Assembly: GCF_000737575.1 (NCBI RefSeq)
Contig: NZ_CP006270.1
Coordinates: 499,163-563,162, forward strand
Reading direction: 5' to 3'
DNA from: Synechococcus sp. KORDI-49
Lineage (GTDB): Bacteria; Cyanobacteriota; Cyanobacteriia; PCC-6307; Cyanobiaceae
DNA length: 64,000 nucleotides
Position 1 is the first letter of the stretch. Each line of letters begins with the position of its first letter. This document shows positions 1 through 9,324 of the stretch, in pieces. The notes beneath the pieces are model-generated. The model was not told where the DNA came from. It saw only the letters and a list, made by a program, of their open reading frames with translations, and did not search any database. A program made the position numbers and the translations under genes.

Positions 1-680
1 CGACCACCGAATCCGATCACCCGACCCTGACGGTCATGGATCGGCACCATCACGCGATGGCGGAATCGGTCGTAGAACCCGTTGCCACCCTTGCGGGGCA
101 CCACGAGACCGGCCGCCTCCAGCACCTCTGGTGCCAGCCCCTCCACCTGCTGCAGATGGCTGAGCAGGCCATCCCATTGATCCGGAGCGTAGCCGAGTTG
201 AAACGCGTCCTGCGTCGCCGCGGACAATCCCCGCTTGGTCGTGAGATACGCCAGGGCCTCCTTGCCGGCAGGGCTCTGGAGTTGCGATCGAAACCAACCA
301 GAGGCCAGGGAAACAGCCCGCTGAAGCTTCTCGCGACGGGACAGCTGCTGACGCAGACGTTCCTGCTGAGGACCATCAACGGTCTCCACCGGCAGCTGAT
401 ATTTGCGAGCCAGCTCCAGCACCACGTCACTGAAGCTCTGGCGCTGGAACTCCATCAGGAACTTGATGGAGTTCCCACCCGCACCGCAGGAGAAGCAGTA
501 ATAGAACTGCTTCTGCGGCGACACGGTCATCGACGGCTTGCTGTCGTCGTGGAACGGGCAGATCCCGACGAACTCACGCCCCTTCTTCTTGAGAACAACG
601 TGCTCTCCCACCACATCGACGATGTCAGCGCGCTCCTTGACGGCGTCGATCGTGCGGGGGTGCAGGCGTGCGTTCACCAT
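1..680 (-). CDS. dnaG: DNA primase DnaG, N-terminal part (cut by window edge)
   Basis: Makes the RNA primers for replication. The reading frame starts at the ATG at 680 and runs off the left edge, so about 226 N-terminal residues are visible. They contain the CHC2 zinc finger near residues 38-65 (CPFH followed by CFSC in the FYYCFSCG context), which binds template DNA. After it comes the start of the primase core, ending near the VIGFGG motif. The opening MVNARLHPRTIDAVKE followed by ADIVDVVGEHV is typical of the family. The divergent gene starts at 842, leaving about 160 bases for both promoters. The TOPRIM and helicase-binding domains lie outside the window. Confidence 0.93.
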   Translation of the reverse strand, partial: MVNARLHPRTIDAVKERADIVDVVGEHVVLKKKGREFVGICPFHDDSKPSMTVSPQKQFYYCFSCGAGGNSIKFLMEFQRQSFSDVVLELARKYQLPVETVDGPQQERLRQQLSRREKLQRAVSLASGWFRSQLQSPAGKEALAYLTTKRGLSAATQDAFQLGYAPDQWDGLLSHLQQVEGLAPEVLEAAGLVVPRKGGNGFYDRFRHRVMVPIHDRQGRVIGFGG

Positions 681-841
681 GGGGCCATTCTGCGAAGTCA
701 CGCCCTGCCGTCCAGTGACGGATCCTGCAACCGCACGACAGGACAGGCGACCGGCAGGCACGTTAGGAGCAGGTTCGGCCTTGATCTCCACTCCGGAGGA
801 GGACCTTCAGAGGACGGAACCATCAGAGTGAGCCGACCGCC

Positions 842-1750
842 ATGTCCAGACGATTGGAACGATCGGAACGGATGAAGGCTGCCGCTGATCAACTCCGAGC
901 CGGCTTTGAGCTGTGCAGGCCCTGTGTTCTCAGCTCTCTGGCTTTCAGCCTGATGACCGTCTGCGTGAAGCAGCTGGGGGGACGGCTGCCCGTGGCGGAA
1001 GTGGTGCTGTGTCGCGCCCTGATCAGCGTGGTGCTCACCGCGGTGGGACTGAAACTGGCCAACGTCTCGCCCTGGGGAAAGCGACGAGGCCTGCTGCTGC
1101 TGCGAGGACTGTGCGGAAGCCTGGCCCTGCTCTGTTTCTTTGAGGCGATCACCGTGCTGCCGCTCGCCTCGGCCACCGTTCTTCAGTACACCTATCCAAC
1201 CTTCACGGCACTGGCAGCAGCCGTGTTCCTGGGGGAGCGGCTGCGCCGGAGCATCGTGCTGGCGGTGCTGCTGGGCTGGGGCGGAATCATGCTCGTCGCG
1301 CAGCCGGATTGGCTCAGCCGTGGGATGACCACACTGCCGATGACGGCGATCGTGATCGCTCTTGGTGGTGCCGTGTTCACAGCACTGGCCTACGTCTGTG
1401 TGCGCCGGCTCTCCAGCACGGAACACCCCCTGGTGATCATCCTCTACTTCCCGATGCTGTCTGTACCGCTCACCCTGCCGCTGGTGGCTCGTGAAGGCGT
1501 GATGCCCCTGGGAGCGGAGTGGATCTGGTTGCTTGGGGTTGGCGTGTTCACCCAGCTGGGACAGATCTGGGTGACGGAAGGGTTGAGCCGGATGCCGGCC
1601 GCGCGGGCGACATCGATCAACTATGTGCAGGTCGTGTTCGCTGCACTCTGGGGTTGGCTGGTCTTTTCGGAGTCCCTGAATGCTTGGGTGATCAGCGGAA
1701 GCATCCTCGTCCTGATTTCAACCCTGGTGAGCCTCGCCGCCAGACGCTGA
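842..1750 (+). CDS. EamA/DMT-superfamily transporter
   Basis: Inner-membrane permease of the drug/metabolite transporter superfamily, 302 residues, the usual size for two EamA repeats of five helices. The first repeat is visible around residues 25-155, with a FFEAITVLPLASATVLQYTYP stretch that matches the family signature (partners moving by FxAl..lp.a.a..l.yt.P). The second repeat follows from about residue 165 and ends in a hydrophobic helix. The substrate cannot be read from sequence; relatives export metabolites or amino acids. An alternative start is the ATG at 872, which would drop a charged N-terminal tail of ten residues. It is convergent with the lipoprotein gene 22 bases downstream, with no clear terminator between them. 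Confidence 0.85.
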   Translation: MSRRLERSERMKAAADQLRAGFELCRPCVLSSLAFSLMTVCVKQLGGRLPVAEVVLCRALISVVLTAVGLKLANVSPWGKRRGLLLLRGLCGSLALLCFFEAITVLPLASATVLQYTYPTFTALAAAVFLGERLRRSIVLAVLLGWGGIMLVAQPDWLSRGMTTLPMTAIVIALGGAVFTALAYVCVRRLSSTEHPLVIILYFPMLSVPLTLPLVAREGVMPLGAEWIWLLGVGVFTQLGQIWVTEGLSRMPAARATSINYVQVVFAALWGWLVFSESLNAWVISGSILVLISTLVSLAARR

Positions 1751-1772
1751 CGCCTTCCGGCAGATGGCCTCC

Positions 1773-2219
1773 TCAGGCATGCTCCAGGCCGAGAGGAAAC
1801 AGCTGCCACTGCTGCTCTCCAGGGGATGAGGCCAGTGGCCTGGCGAGAGACCAGCTGTCGCCCTGCTCCCCCCGTTCAAGAAACAGCTCGAAGGCGCTGT
1901 CGACCCGCATGCTGTCTCCCGGAAGCTGCCAGTCGAAAGAGCCGAGCAGATGCACGAGACGCGCCCCATCAAGCTTGATCTGCTCCTGCTGCTCGATCCG
2001 AACCCGCGAAACGCTGGGCACGTCGGTGGAGACGGGAAGATTCAGGCTCGAAGCAATCGCTGACTGCGTGATCACGATCTGCTGAGCCAATGCCTCGTTG
2101 ATGATCGACCTCGGCGGTTCATTGCCCAGGGAACAGGCCGTCAGCATGACGGTCATCAGGCACCAGAGACAGACCTGGCGAAGCTGACGCAGCATCCATC
2201 GAGAGCATGTGAGGACCAT
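1773..2219 (-). CDS. Small predicted lipoprotein, function unknown
   Basis: The start at 2219 gives 148 residues beginning with a basic stretch, then a hydrophobic segment ending in a lipobox (LTAC, Cys near residue 28). The mature protein should therefore be lipid-anchored after signal peptidase II processing. A longer frame extends upstream to 2444, but those residues are rich in Arg and Cys and would bury the signal peptide, so I reject that start. The mature part is mostly polar, with a QSAIASSLNLPVSTD segment and a C-terminal beta-rich region. I do not recognise the family. Many marine picocyanobacterial lipoproteins of this size are lineage-restricted. Confidence 0.65.
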   Translation of the reverse strand: MVLTCSRWMLRQLRQVCLWCLMTVMLTACSLGNEPPRSIINEALAQQIVITQSAIASSLNLPVSTDVPSVSRVRIEQQEQIKLDGARLVHLLGSFDWQLPGDSMRVDSAFELFLERGEQGDSWSLARPLASSPGEQQWQLFPLGLEHA

Positions 2220-2550
2220 GATTCCGGCCTGTCGCCGATGCACCTCCCTATCCAAGCAAGCCAAAGACACGGAGGAGCGCAAGACCGGACCGCCGCGAGC
2301 GATGCTCTCGGCAACGACAACATCAACAACGGGCCAAAAGCGACAACTTGACTTGACCAATCGAAACCGAAATAGACCACGGAAAGTCAACCAAATCCCC
2401 GAATCCTCCGGCGTGAAGGGATCAATCCGAATGGTCTGAATCAACGTTCAGGAAGAGCGCCCAGCAATCTGTGTCAAGCATCCGGGTCGATGCTCATCCA
2501 GCTTGATAAGAACGGGTCCTGGATTAGGGTGTCAGAAAGGGCAGATCAGG
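2220..2550. other. Intergenic region between divergent lipoprotein gene and ruvA
   Basis: About 330 bases with no convincing gene. It is more AT-rich than its surroundings, with runs such as gacaacttgacttgacc near 2341-2357, and should hold both divergent promoters. A TTG-initiated extension of the ruvA frame to 2503 is possible but is not needed to explain RuvA homology. No hairpin with a T-run was seen. Confidence 0.5.
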
Positions 2551-3189
2551 ATGCTCGGCTGGTTGAGCGGAACGATTCTTGCGACGTATCAGCGAGGCAA
2601 TCGTCATCTCATTGTTTTGAGATGTGGATCTGTCGGCTACGAAGTCAATGTTATCCAGCGTGATTGGAACGACATCACACAACACGAAGAGCGTGCTTAC
2701 TGGATTCACCAGGTTTGCCAGAACGACGACACAATCCTGTATGGATTCCAGTCTCTGAGCACGCGCGAACTGTTCCGCACCCTGATCAGTGTGAACGGTG
2801 TGGGGCCCCAGGTGGGACTGGCCCTGCTTCAGGAATGCAGTGTTGAAGATCTTGTCGATGCCATCATCGATGCCGATCTCAGCCTGTTGAGCCAAGCCCA
2901 GGGGGTGGGCCGGCGCACCGCGGAGCGGATCACGGTCGAGCTGCGCTCGACTCTGGAAAACCAGCGTGCATCCTTCCAGGAATCGGAGCCCGTGAAAGGC
3001 CAGGAGTCCAAGGGAGAGAGAGCCGTTCAGGACGGCGTCCCGGGGGATCTGGTCAACACCCTCAACGTGCTGGGTTACGAGAATTCCGAGATCCGTGCGG
3101 CGATCCGCGCCGTGAAGGACACGCTTCCCCCCGGGACAGGGGAGGACGCCTGGTTGCGGGCATGCCTGAAGCAGTTAAGCCTCCAGTGA
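2551..3189 (+). CDS. ruvA: Holliday junction branch migration protein RuvA
   Basis: Tetrameric four-way-junction-binding subunit of the RuvAB branch-migration motor, used in recombination and fork rescue. The ATG at 2551 gives 212 residues starting MLGWLSGTI, the expected N-terminal OB-fold. The two helix-hairpin-helix motifs are visible as LISVNGVGPQVGLALL (about residues 74-89) and LSQAQGVGRRTAERITVEL (about 112-130). A flexible linker and the RuvB-contacting third domain (LNVLGYENSEIRAAI) follow. A TTG further upstream would add 16 residues with no homology. rpsO follows after 50 bases on the same strand. Confidence 0.95.
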   Translation: MLGWLSGTILATYQRGNRHLIVLRCGSVGYEVNVIQRDWNDITQHEERAYWIHQVCQNDDTILYGFQSLSTRELFRTLISVNGVGPQVGLALLQECSVEDLVDAIIDADLSLLSQAQGVGRRTAERITVELRSTLENQRASFQESEPVKGQESKGERAVQDGVPGDLVNTLNVLGYENSEIRAAIRAVKDTLPPGTGEDAWLRACLKQLSLQ

Positions 3190-3239
3190 GGTCGACCCGG
3201 TAAGATGGTTGTTTGCAGCACAAGGGCTTTTACCCCCGC

Positions 3240-3509
3240 ATGTCGCTCGATACCACCGAAAAGCAGCAGCTGATCAACACGCATCAGACCCATGGCACCG
3301 ACACCGGCTCAGCCGAGGTTCAGGTGGCGATGCTCAGCGAGCGGATCAACCGTCTCAGCGGCCATCTGCAGCAGAACAAGCACGACTTCTCGTCCCGTCA
3401 GGGCTTGCTGAAGATGATCGGACGTCGGAAGCGGCTGCTCAGCTATGTGCGCAACAAGAGTGAACAGCGTTATTCCGACATCATCGGCAAGCTCGGCATC
3501 CGCGGCTGA
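3240..3509 (+). CDS. rpsO: 30S ribosomal protein S15
   Basis: Primary 16S rRNA-binding protein of the small-subunit platform. It has exactly the usual 89 residues when started at the ATG at 3240 ([12 protein letters not shown]). Family landmarks are the [19 protein letters not shown] block, the HKHDF-equivalent [20 protein letters not shown] and the terminal IIGKLGIRG. Nine more in-frame residues upstream can be discounted by comparison with the family length. It sits between ruvA and a PAM68-like gene whose ATG is only six bases after the stop, so co-transcription with the latter is likely. Confidence 0.97.
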   Translation: MSLDTTEKQQLINTHQTHGTDTGSAEVQVAMLSERINRLSGHLQQNKHDFSSRQGLLKMIGRRKRLLSYVRNKSEQRYSDIIGKLGIRG

Positions 3510-3515
3510 AGTCTG

Positions 3516-3923
3516 ATGTCGGACCGGCGCAACCCGTTGCCCTTTGAGCCCAAGGGCGCAAAGGGGGAACGAAGCGAGAAGGCACAGGCAGCGCCGGCCG
3601 CACGCCAGGAAGCGATTCCACGCCCGATTGCCAATCGCATGGCGCGACGGGTTGCCGTGTTCACCGGTCTGCCATCACTGGCTGGCATGGGAGTTTTCGT
3701 CCTCAGCTACGTGCTGGTGACCCGGGGAATCGCAGACATTCCACCGGGTGTGACCCTGACAGGATCAGGCGCTCTGTTTCTTCTCGGTCTTGCAGGGCTG
3801 AGCTTCGGAGTGCTGACGACAAGCTGGGAGCCGCAGCCCGGATCTCTTCTGGGTCTTGAGAATCTGCGGCCCAACCTGCAGCGGATGCGTCAATCGATCC
3901 GAGCGCAGAAAGAAAAGGACTGA
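3516..3923 (+). CDS. PAM68-like photosystem II assembly protein (DUF3464)
   Basis: Thylakoid membrane protein of 135 residues. A basic, Pro/Ala-rich cytoplasmic N-terminus (about 1-42) precedes two transmembrane helices: the first in the VAVFTGLPSLAGMGVFVLSY region, the second around ALFLLGLAGLSFGVLTTSW. A polar C-terminus contains NLRPNLQRM. This order and the short loop between the helices match the PAM68 family, which helps early photosystem II assembly and may help insert chlorophyll into CP47. It is likely translated together with rpsO. Its end is six bases from the end of convergent dnaE. Confidence 0.85.
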   Translation: MSDRRNPLPFEPKGAKGERSEKAQAAPAARQEAIPRPIANRMARRVAVFTGLPSLAGMGVFVLSYVLVTRGIADIPPGVTLTGSGALFLLGLAGLSFGVLTTSWEPQPGSLLGLENLRPNLQRMRQSIRAQKEKD

Positions 3924-3929
3924 CGCAAC

Positions 3930-6900
3930 TCAGGCCGCAACCAACCGACCGCTGCATCGTGCGGAGAAGGCCATGGCCTGCAGCGATTCGGCTGCTGAAA
4001 CAGCATCCCGAACACAGAACTGAGGGCCAAGACGGACGTAACGGACCGATGGCCCCTGGCGCACCTCCGCCACCACCGGAACACGCACACCGAGCTCTTC
4101 GCGGTCGGGCCGGTGCTGCTGAAGGCACTCCCGTAACTTGTGCTGCACGGCGATGTCGCTGGCCTGATCCACCGGCAACTCCACCACTAGAAGCGTGAGA
4201 TCGTCGACGGCACGGCAGTCGTCCACAATCAGCTGAACTCGGTCATCTCGGCGGTCGACACCGGCCCAGATCAGCAATCGGGCCTCGGCCATCAGATGAT
4301 CCGACAGACGCGCGTAACTCTTCGGGAACACAACCGCTTCACAACTGCCGGTGAGATCCTCCAGCTGAAGAATCGCCATCCGGTCACCCTTGCGTGTGGT
4401 GACCTGGCGGAACTCACTGATCATGGCGATTGCGCTCACCTTGGCCTTGTCGGCCTGTTCTTCCAGGGATCCCAGACCGATCGGAGCCAGGAGGCTGGCC
4501 GACGGTGACAGCTGTTTGAGGGGATGGTCCGAGAGATAGAAGCCGACGAGATCCTTTTCGAGCCGCAGTTTCTCGGTCGGCGGATAGTCCGCCACCGGTG
4601 CCGCCTTGGGAGCAAGGCTGAGATCAGCGGGTGCATCAGCAGCATCCGCTGGGGCTGCCATCAGATCGAACAGGTTGCCTTGACCGCTGTCCCGATCCTT
4701 CGCCCGTGAGGAGGCCCAGTCGAGAAGCAGATCCAGATCAGCCATCAGCTGGGCCCGGTTGCCGTCGGGTTGAAGAGCATCCATGGCCCCGCAGTGAATC
4801 AGAGACTCAAGACCACGACGATTCAGCACCGACGATGGAATCCGGTCACACAGATCAGCGAGGCACTGGAACGGACCGTCCGACTCGCGAGAGGCGATCA
4901 ACTTCCGGATCGCACCATCGCCGAGATTGCGGACCGCCGACAGACCGAACAGGATCCGCTCGCCCGTGGGTGTGAAATCAATGCGGGACGCGTTCACATC
5001 CGGTGGGAGCACTTCGATGCCCATCGCATTGCAATTGGAGATGTAGCGCTGAACCTTGTCGGAGGCGCCGGCATTCACCGTCAGCAGAGCAGCCATGTAG
5101 GCCACCGGATAATGCGCCTTCAGATAAGCGGTCTGGTAGGTGACGGCCCCATAGGCCGTGGAATGGCTCTTGTTGAAGCAGTACTCGGCGAACAACACCA
5201 TCTGGTCGAACAACTCATCGGACACCTTCTCGTCAACGCCGCGTTCCGCTGCCCCCTTCACGAAGATGCCGCGATGCTTCTGCATCTCAGCCACCTTCTT
5301 CTTACCCATGGCCCGACGAAGAAGATCGGCCTGTCCCAGGGAATACCCCGCCAGATCCTGCGCGATGCGCATGATCTGCTCCTGGTAAACCATGATTCCG
5401 TAGGTCTCGCTGAGAATCGGCTCAAGGATCTTGTGAGCGAAATCAATCGCCTCACGTCCATGCTTGCGGTTGATGAACTTGGGAATCAATCCGGCATCCA
5501 ACGGTCCGGGCCGGTACAGGGCGAGGATCGAGGAGATGTCCTCCAGTGATGAGGGCTTGAGATCACGAACGATCTGACGCATCCCGCTCGACTCCAGCTG
5601 GAAGATCCCCTCGAGATCTCCCCGCGCCAGCAGTGCGAACGTCTCGGGATCCTGCGGAGGCAGACGGTCGGGATCGACGCGGGTCCCACTGCTCACCTCG
5701 ACCAGCTCAAGGGTCTTGTCGATCATCGTGAGGTTCTTGAGGCCGAGGAAATCCATCTTCAGCAGCCCCATCGACTCCACGTCCTCCATGAAGTACTGCG
5801 TGATCACCTGACCGTCGTTGTTCCGCTGCAGCGGCACCAATTCATCCAATGGATCCGCGGCGATGACGACACCGGCAGCGTGAACGCCGAATGTCTTGTT
5901 CGTTCCTTCGATGCGCATCGCCATGTCGACCCAGCGCTTCACCACCGGATCACCCTCGTATTTCTCGCGGAATTCGGGATTCGGGGATTCAGCACCAATC
6001 ATCGCCTTGAGCTTGGCGGGCTTTCCGCGCACCACGGGGATCAGCTTCGCCAGACGGTCGGCATCGCCGTAGGGGATGTCGAGCACACGGGCGACATCCT
6101 TGAGCACGGCCTTGGATGTCATCCGGTTGAAGGTGATGATCTGCGCCACCTTGTCCTCGCCGTAGCGCTCGGTGACGTAGTCGATCACCTCACCGCGGCG
6201 TTCGATGCAGAAATCCGTGTCGATATCAGGCATCGACTTGCGTTCGGGATTCAGGAAGCGTTCGAACAGCAGCCCGTTGCTGACCGGATCGATGTTGGTG
6301 ATCCCCAGGGCGTAGGCCACCAGTGAACCGGCGGCGGAACCGCGACCCGGGCCCACAGGGATGCTCTGTTCACGGGCGAAGCGGATGTAATCCCACACCA
6401 CCAGGAAATAGGTGGGAAATCCCATCTGCTCCATGATCTTGAGTTCATGGGCCATCCGATCGGCATAGGCGGGATCGATCGGGGACTCTGACGCCAGCTC
6501 CAGACGGTCCCGCAATCCCTGCTCCGTCACCTCGCGCAGGTAGGTGACGGACGTATGCCCCTCGGGAATCGGGAAACGGGGCATCTGGTATTTGCCGAGG
6601 ATGTCGTAGTCCTCAACCTTCTCGGCGACACGCACGGTGTTGCGGATCGCCTCCTCCACCACCTCGGGCTCAAGATGATCGACGAAGAGGCGACGCATCT
6701 CCTCCTCGGTCTTGATGTACTCGGTGCCGGTGTAGCGCAGCCGTTTCTCATCACTGATCAGCTTGCCGGTGAGCACGCAGAGCAGCGCGTCATGGGCTTC
6801 GACGTCCTGCTTACTCAGATAATGCGCATCGTTGGTGGCCACCAGCTGGATGCCCAGCTCCTTGGCGATCCGCACGATCTCAACATTGACGATGCGGTCT

Positions 6901-7451
6901 TCGGGGGAACCGTGATCCTGAATCTCCAGGTAGTAGTCGTCTCCGAACACCTCCTGATACCAGCGGGCCACATCACGGGCGACCTCAGGACGCCCGCGCA
7001 GAATCGCCTGGGCGATTTCACCGCCGAGACAGGCTGTGGCGATGATCAGCCCCTCGCTGTGCTGCTTGAGCAGCTGCTTGTCGATGCAGGCCCTGGAGAA
7101 GATTCCGCGGCCGCGCATCCCCCGCAGGTGACTGATGCTGGTGAGCTTCACCAGATTGCGGTAACCGGTGGCGTTCTTGGCAAGAACCACCAGGTGATAG
7201 CGCTTCTCCTTTTTCTGCTGAGGATCGTCGATCGAACCGTTGATCACATACATCTCATTGCCGATGATCGGCTTGAGATCCGTGCCCTTGCAGAGCTTCA
7301 GCAACTCGATGGCTCCGTACATCACACCGTGATCCGTCAGCGCAATGGCGGGCATGCCGAGCTCCCGGGCACGCTCGACCATGGAAGGCAGCTGCGAGGC
7401 GCCATCCAGAAGGCTGTAGTCGCTGTGGTTGTGAAGTGGTACGAATGCCAT
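3930..7451 (-). CDS. dnaE: DNA polymerase III subunit alpha
   Basis: Replicative polymerase of 1173 residues. The N-terminal PHP domain begins at [13 protein letters not shown] (residue 7 on). The polymerase core carries the acidic catalytic motif PDIDTDF near residue 407 and [19 protein letters not shown] shortly before it. A helix-hairpin-helix region and the C-terminal OB-fold ([17 protein letters not shown], around residue 1020) follow. The gene is whole, with no sign of an intein in this part of the chain, although several cyanobacterial dnaE genes are split by one. The divergence-free upstream gap to gatA is 70 bases, on the same strand, so the two are transcribed in opposite order (dnaE first, then gatA). 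Confidence 0.97.
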   Translation of the reverse strand: MAFVPLHNHSDYSLLDGASQLPSMVERARELGMPAIALTDHGVMYGAIELLKLCKGTDLKPIIGNEMYVINGSIDDPQQKKEKRYHLVVLAKNATGYRNLVKLTSISHLRGMRGRGIFSRACIDKQLLKQHSEGLIIATACLGGEIAQAILRGRPEVARDVARWYQEVFGDDYYLEIQDHGSPEDRIVNVEIVRIAKELGIQLVATNDAHYLSKQDVEAHDALLCVLTGKLISDEKRLRYTGTEYIKTEEEMRRLFVDHLEPEVVEEAIRNTVRVAEKVEDYDILGKYQMPRFPIPEGHTSVTYLREVTEQGLRDRLELASESPIDPAYADRMAHELKIMEQMGFPTYFLVVWDYIRFAREQSIPVGPGRGSAAGSLVAYALGITNIDPVSNGLLFERFLNPERKSMPDIDTDFCIERRGEVIDYVTERYGEDKVAQIITFNRMTSKAVLKDVARVLDIPYGDADRLAKLIPVVRGKPAKLKAMIGAESPNPEFREKYEGDPVVKRWVDMAMRIEGTNKTFGVHAAGVVIAADPLDELVPLQRNNDGQVITQYFMEDVESMGLLKMDFLGLKNLTMIDKTLELVEVSSGTRVDPDRLPPQDPETFALLARGDLEGIFQLESSGMRQIVRDLKPSSLEDISSILALYRPGPLDAGLIPKFINRKHGREAIDFAHKILEPILSETYGIMVYQEQIMRIAQDLAGYSLGQADLLRRAMGKKKVAEMQKHRGIFVKGAAERGVDEKVSDELFDQMVLFAEYCFNKSHSTAYGAVTYQTAYLKAHYPVAYMAALLTVNAGASDKVQRYISNCNAMGIEVLPPDVNASRIDFTPTGERILFGLSAVRNLGDGAIRKLIASRESDGPFQCLADLCDRIPSSVLNRRGLESLIHCGAMDALQPDGNRAQLMADLDLLLDWASSRAKDRDSGQGNLFDLMAAPADAADAPADLSLAPKAAPVADYPPTEKLRLEKDLVGFYLSDHPLKQLSPSASLLAPIGLGSLEEQADKAKVSAIAMISEFRQVTTRKGDRMAILQLEDLTGSCEAVVFPKSYARLSDHLMAEARLLIWAGVDRRDDRVQLIVDDCRAVDDLTLLVVELPVDQASDIAVQHKLRECLQQHRPDREELGVRVPVVAEVRQGPSVRYVRLGPQFCVRDAVSAAESLQAMAFSARCSGRLVAA

Positions 7452-7501
7452 GGGGTCAGCCTAGGACCCAACGCAAGATCAAGCGTACGAACTGCACAGC
7501 C

Positions 7502-7519
7502 TCCACCAGATGTGGTGGA
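7502..7519. other. Perfect hairpin between dnaE start and gatA end
   Basis: A 7-base stem (TCCACCA / TGGTGGA) with a GATG loop lies just downstream of the gatA stop codon. No T-run follows on either strand, so this is not a standard intrinsic terminator. It could still stabilise the gatA transcript end. Confidence 0.3.
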
Positions 7520-7521
7520 AA

Positions 7522-8982
7522 TCAGGGAACCAGGCTGGCTTCGGGACGCTGAGAGAGCACGTCAGCAGCCTGCTCGTACTGGGAGGCCACCTGCAGAAGA
7601 CGCGCCTCATCCAGCACATTGCCGATCAGCTGAACGCCGATGGGAAGGCCGGCCTGGCTGAATCCGCAGGGAACACTGATGGCGGGCAGGCCGGCCAGGT
7701 TCACCGGAATCGTGAGCAGATCAGCCAGGTACATCGCCAGCGGATCATCGGCGTGGGCTCCACTCCGGAAAGCGGTGGTCGGTGCCGTCGGCGTGAGCAG
7801 CACATCCACGGACTGGAAGGCTGCATCAAAGTCGCGGCGAATCAAGGTGCGCACCTGCTGTGCCTTCCGGTAATACGCGTCGACGTAACCGGCGGAGAGC
7901 GCATAGGTTCCGATCAGGATGCGGCGCTGCACCTCGGCGCCGAATCCTTCGGCACGGCTGCGGGCCGTCATCGCGGCCAGACTTTCGGCGTCTTCGGCTC
8001 GGAAGCCGTATTTCACGCCGTCATACCGGGCCAGGTTGGCGGAGGCCTCGGACGGTGCGATCACGTAGTAGGTGGCGATTCCGTCGGTAAACCGCGGACA
8101 ACTCACCTCCACTAACTCGGCCCCCAGAGCCTCCAGCTGCGCAGCAGCGGCCTGGGTGGAGGCCTTCACTTCGGCATCCAGGCCCTCGGCGTCGAAGCAC
8201 TCGCGGATCACGCCCACTCTCAAGCCCTTGATCGACCGGTTGAGACCACTGCTGAAATCCGGAACCTCGGCGTTCAAACAGGTGGAATCACGCGGATCAG
8301 GGCCAGCGATCACCTGCAGCAACTCCGCGGCATCGGCAACGCTGGTGGCGAAGGGACCCACCTGATCCAGGGAGCTGGCGAACGCCACGAGCCCCCAGCG
8401 ACTGACCCTGCCGTAGGTGGGCTTGAGACCCACCACGCCGCAGAACGAAGCCGGCTGACGGATCGAGCCACCCGTATCCGAGCCGAGGGAAGCGACGCAG
8501 GCCCCCGTGGCGACAGCCGCCGCACTGCCGCCCGAGGATCCCCCGGGGACGTGATCGGTGTTCCACGGATTGCTTGTGGCACCGAACGCGGAGGTTTCCG
8601 TGGAGCCCCCCATGGCGAACTCGTCCAGGTTGGTCTTTCCGACCAGAACACCACCGGCGCGCCACAACCGTTCCGTGACAGCGGACTCGTAGGGCGGCAC
8701 GAAACTCTCCAGCATCCGGCTGGCGCAGGTGGTGGTCACACCCCGGGTGCAGAGGTTGTCCTTGATGGCGAGAGGGATTCCCGCCAGAGGTCCAAGCGCC
8801 TCCCCAGCGGAGCGGGCGAGATCGATGCGATCAGCATCGGCCCGGGCTCGATCCGCTGTGACGTCCACAAAGGCGTGGACCTCGTTCTCGGTCTTTGCCG
8901 CCCGCTGGAGATGCTCTTCGACAAGCTCACGAGCAGAGATCTCCCCGCTCTGCAGCTGCTGACGCCACGCGCTGATCGTCAT
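7522..8982 (-). CDS. gatA: Asp-tRNA(Asn)/Glu-tRNA(Gln) amidotransferase subunit A
   Basis: Glutaminase subunit of GatCAB. It releases ammonia that converts mischarged Glu-tRNA(Gln) or Asp-tRNA(Asn) to the correct species. At 486 residues it has the standard length. The amidase-signature triad is in place: Lys74 in LAIKDNLC, the serine in [10 protein letters not shown] (about 149) and Ser173 in [11 protein letters not shown]. The start ATG at 8982 gives the usual short helix [14 protein letters not shown]. No gatB or gatC is in the window, so the subunits are scattered in this genome, as in most cyanobacteria. Confidence 0.96.
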   Translation of the reverse strand: MTISAWRQQLQSGEISARELVEEHLQRAAKTENEVHAFVDVTADRARADADRIDLARSAGEALGPLAGIPLAIKDNLCTRGVTTTCASRMLESFVPPYESAVTERLWRAGGVLVGKTNLDEFAMGGSTETSAFGATSNPWNTDHVPGGSSGGSAAAVATGACVASLGSDTGGSIRQPASFCGVVGLKPTYGRVSRWGLVAFASSLDQVGPFATSVADAAELLQVIAGPDPRDSTCLNAEVPDFSSGLNRSIKGLRVGVIRECFDAEGLDAEVKASTQAAAAQLEALGAELVEVSCPRFTDGIATYYVIAPSEASANLARYDGVKYGFRAEDAESLAAMTARSRAEGFGAEVQRRILIGTYALSAGYVDAYYRKAQQVRTLIRRDFDAAFQSVDVLLTPTAPTTAFRSGAHADDPLAMYLADLLTIPVNLAGLPAISVPCGFSQAGLPIGVQLIGNVLDEARLLQVASQYEQAADVLSQRPEASLVP

Positions 8983-9023
8983 CGTCCCGGCTTCATGTCA
9001 GGGCGACGCTATCAGTCGTGTGA

Positions 9024-9269
9024 TCAGCCCTCAGCCGCGATGGTGAGCGGTTCGCCACGGCGGGTGCGCAGCAGGCTGTGACGGATGGACTGAGGCTGCT
9101 CCGAGCCGATGTCCTCGAGGAAGACACCCAGCTGATCCTCCAGACCCTTTCGGGAGAGAAAGGGGCCGAACCAGTAGGTGACGTCAGGGCCGCTCGTTTC
9201 GACTCGGGCCCACCAGGCCATTCCAAGTCCATTGGCAAGGCTGCGCAGCGGCCGGATCAAAGGACTCAT
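9024..9269 (-). CDS. DUF1816 domain protein
   Basis: Small protein of 81 residues when started at the ATG at 9269 (MSPLIRPLRS). The AWWARVETSGPDVTYWFGPF segment, followed by an EDQLGVFLEDIGSE helix and a terminal RRGEPLTIA strand, matches the DUF1816 pattern. That family is confined to cyanobacteria and related to the CpcD-like linker fold, but it has no settled function. A longer frame to 9353 adds an unconvincing Ser/Ile-rich stretch. It is flanked on the same strand by gatA and rlmB. Confidence 0.75.
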   Translation of the reverse strand: MSPLIRPLRSLANGLGMAWWARVETSGPDVTYWFGPFLSRKGLEDQLGVFLEDIGSEQPQSIRHSLLRTRRGEPLTIAAEG

Positions 9270-9324
9270 GGACCTTGAGATTCTCTGCGCATTTTGCACC
9301 GACCAGACCGAAAAAGATGTGATC

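Noticed and set aside
2503-2550. Upstream TTG start for ruvA
   Set aside because: The extra 16 residues have no RuvA homology; the ATG at 2551 gives the standard N-terminus.
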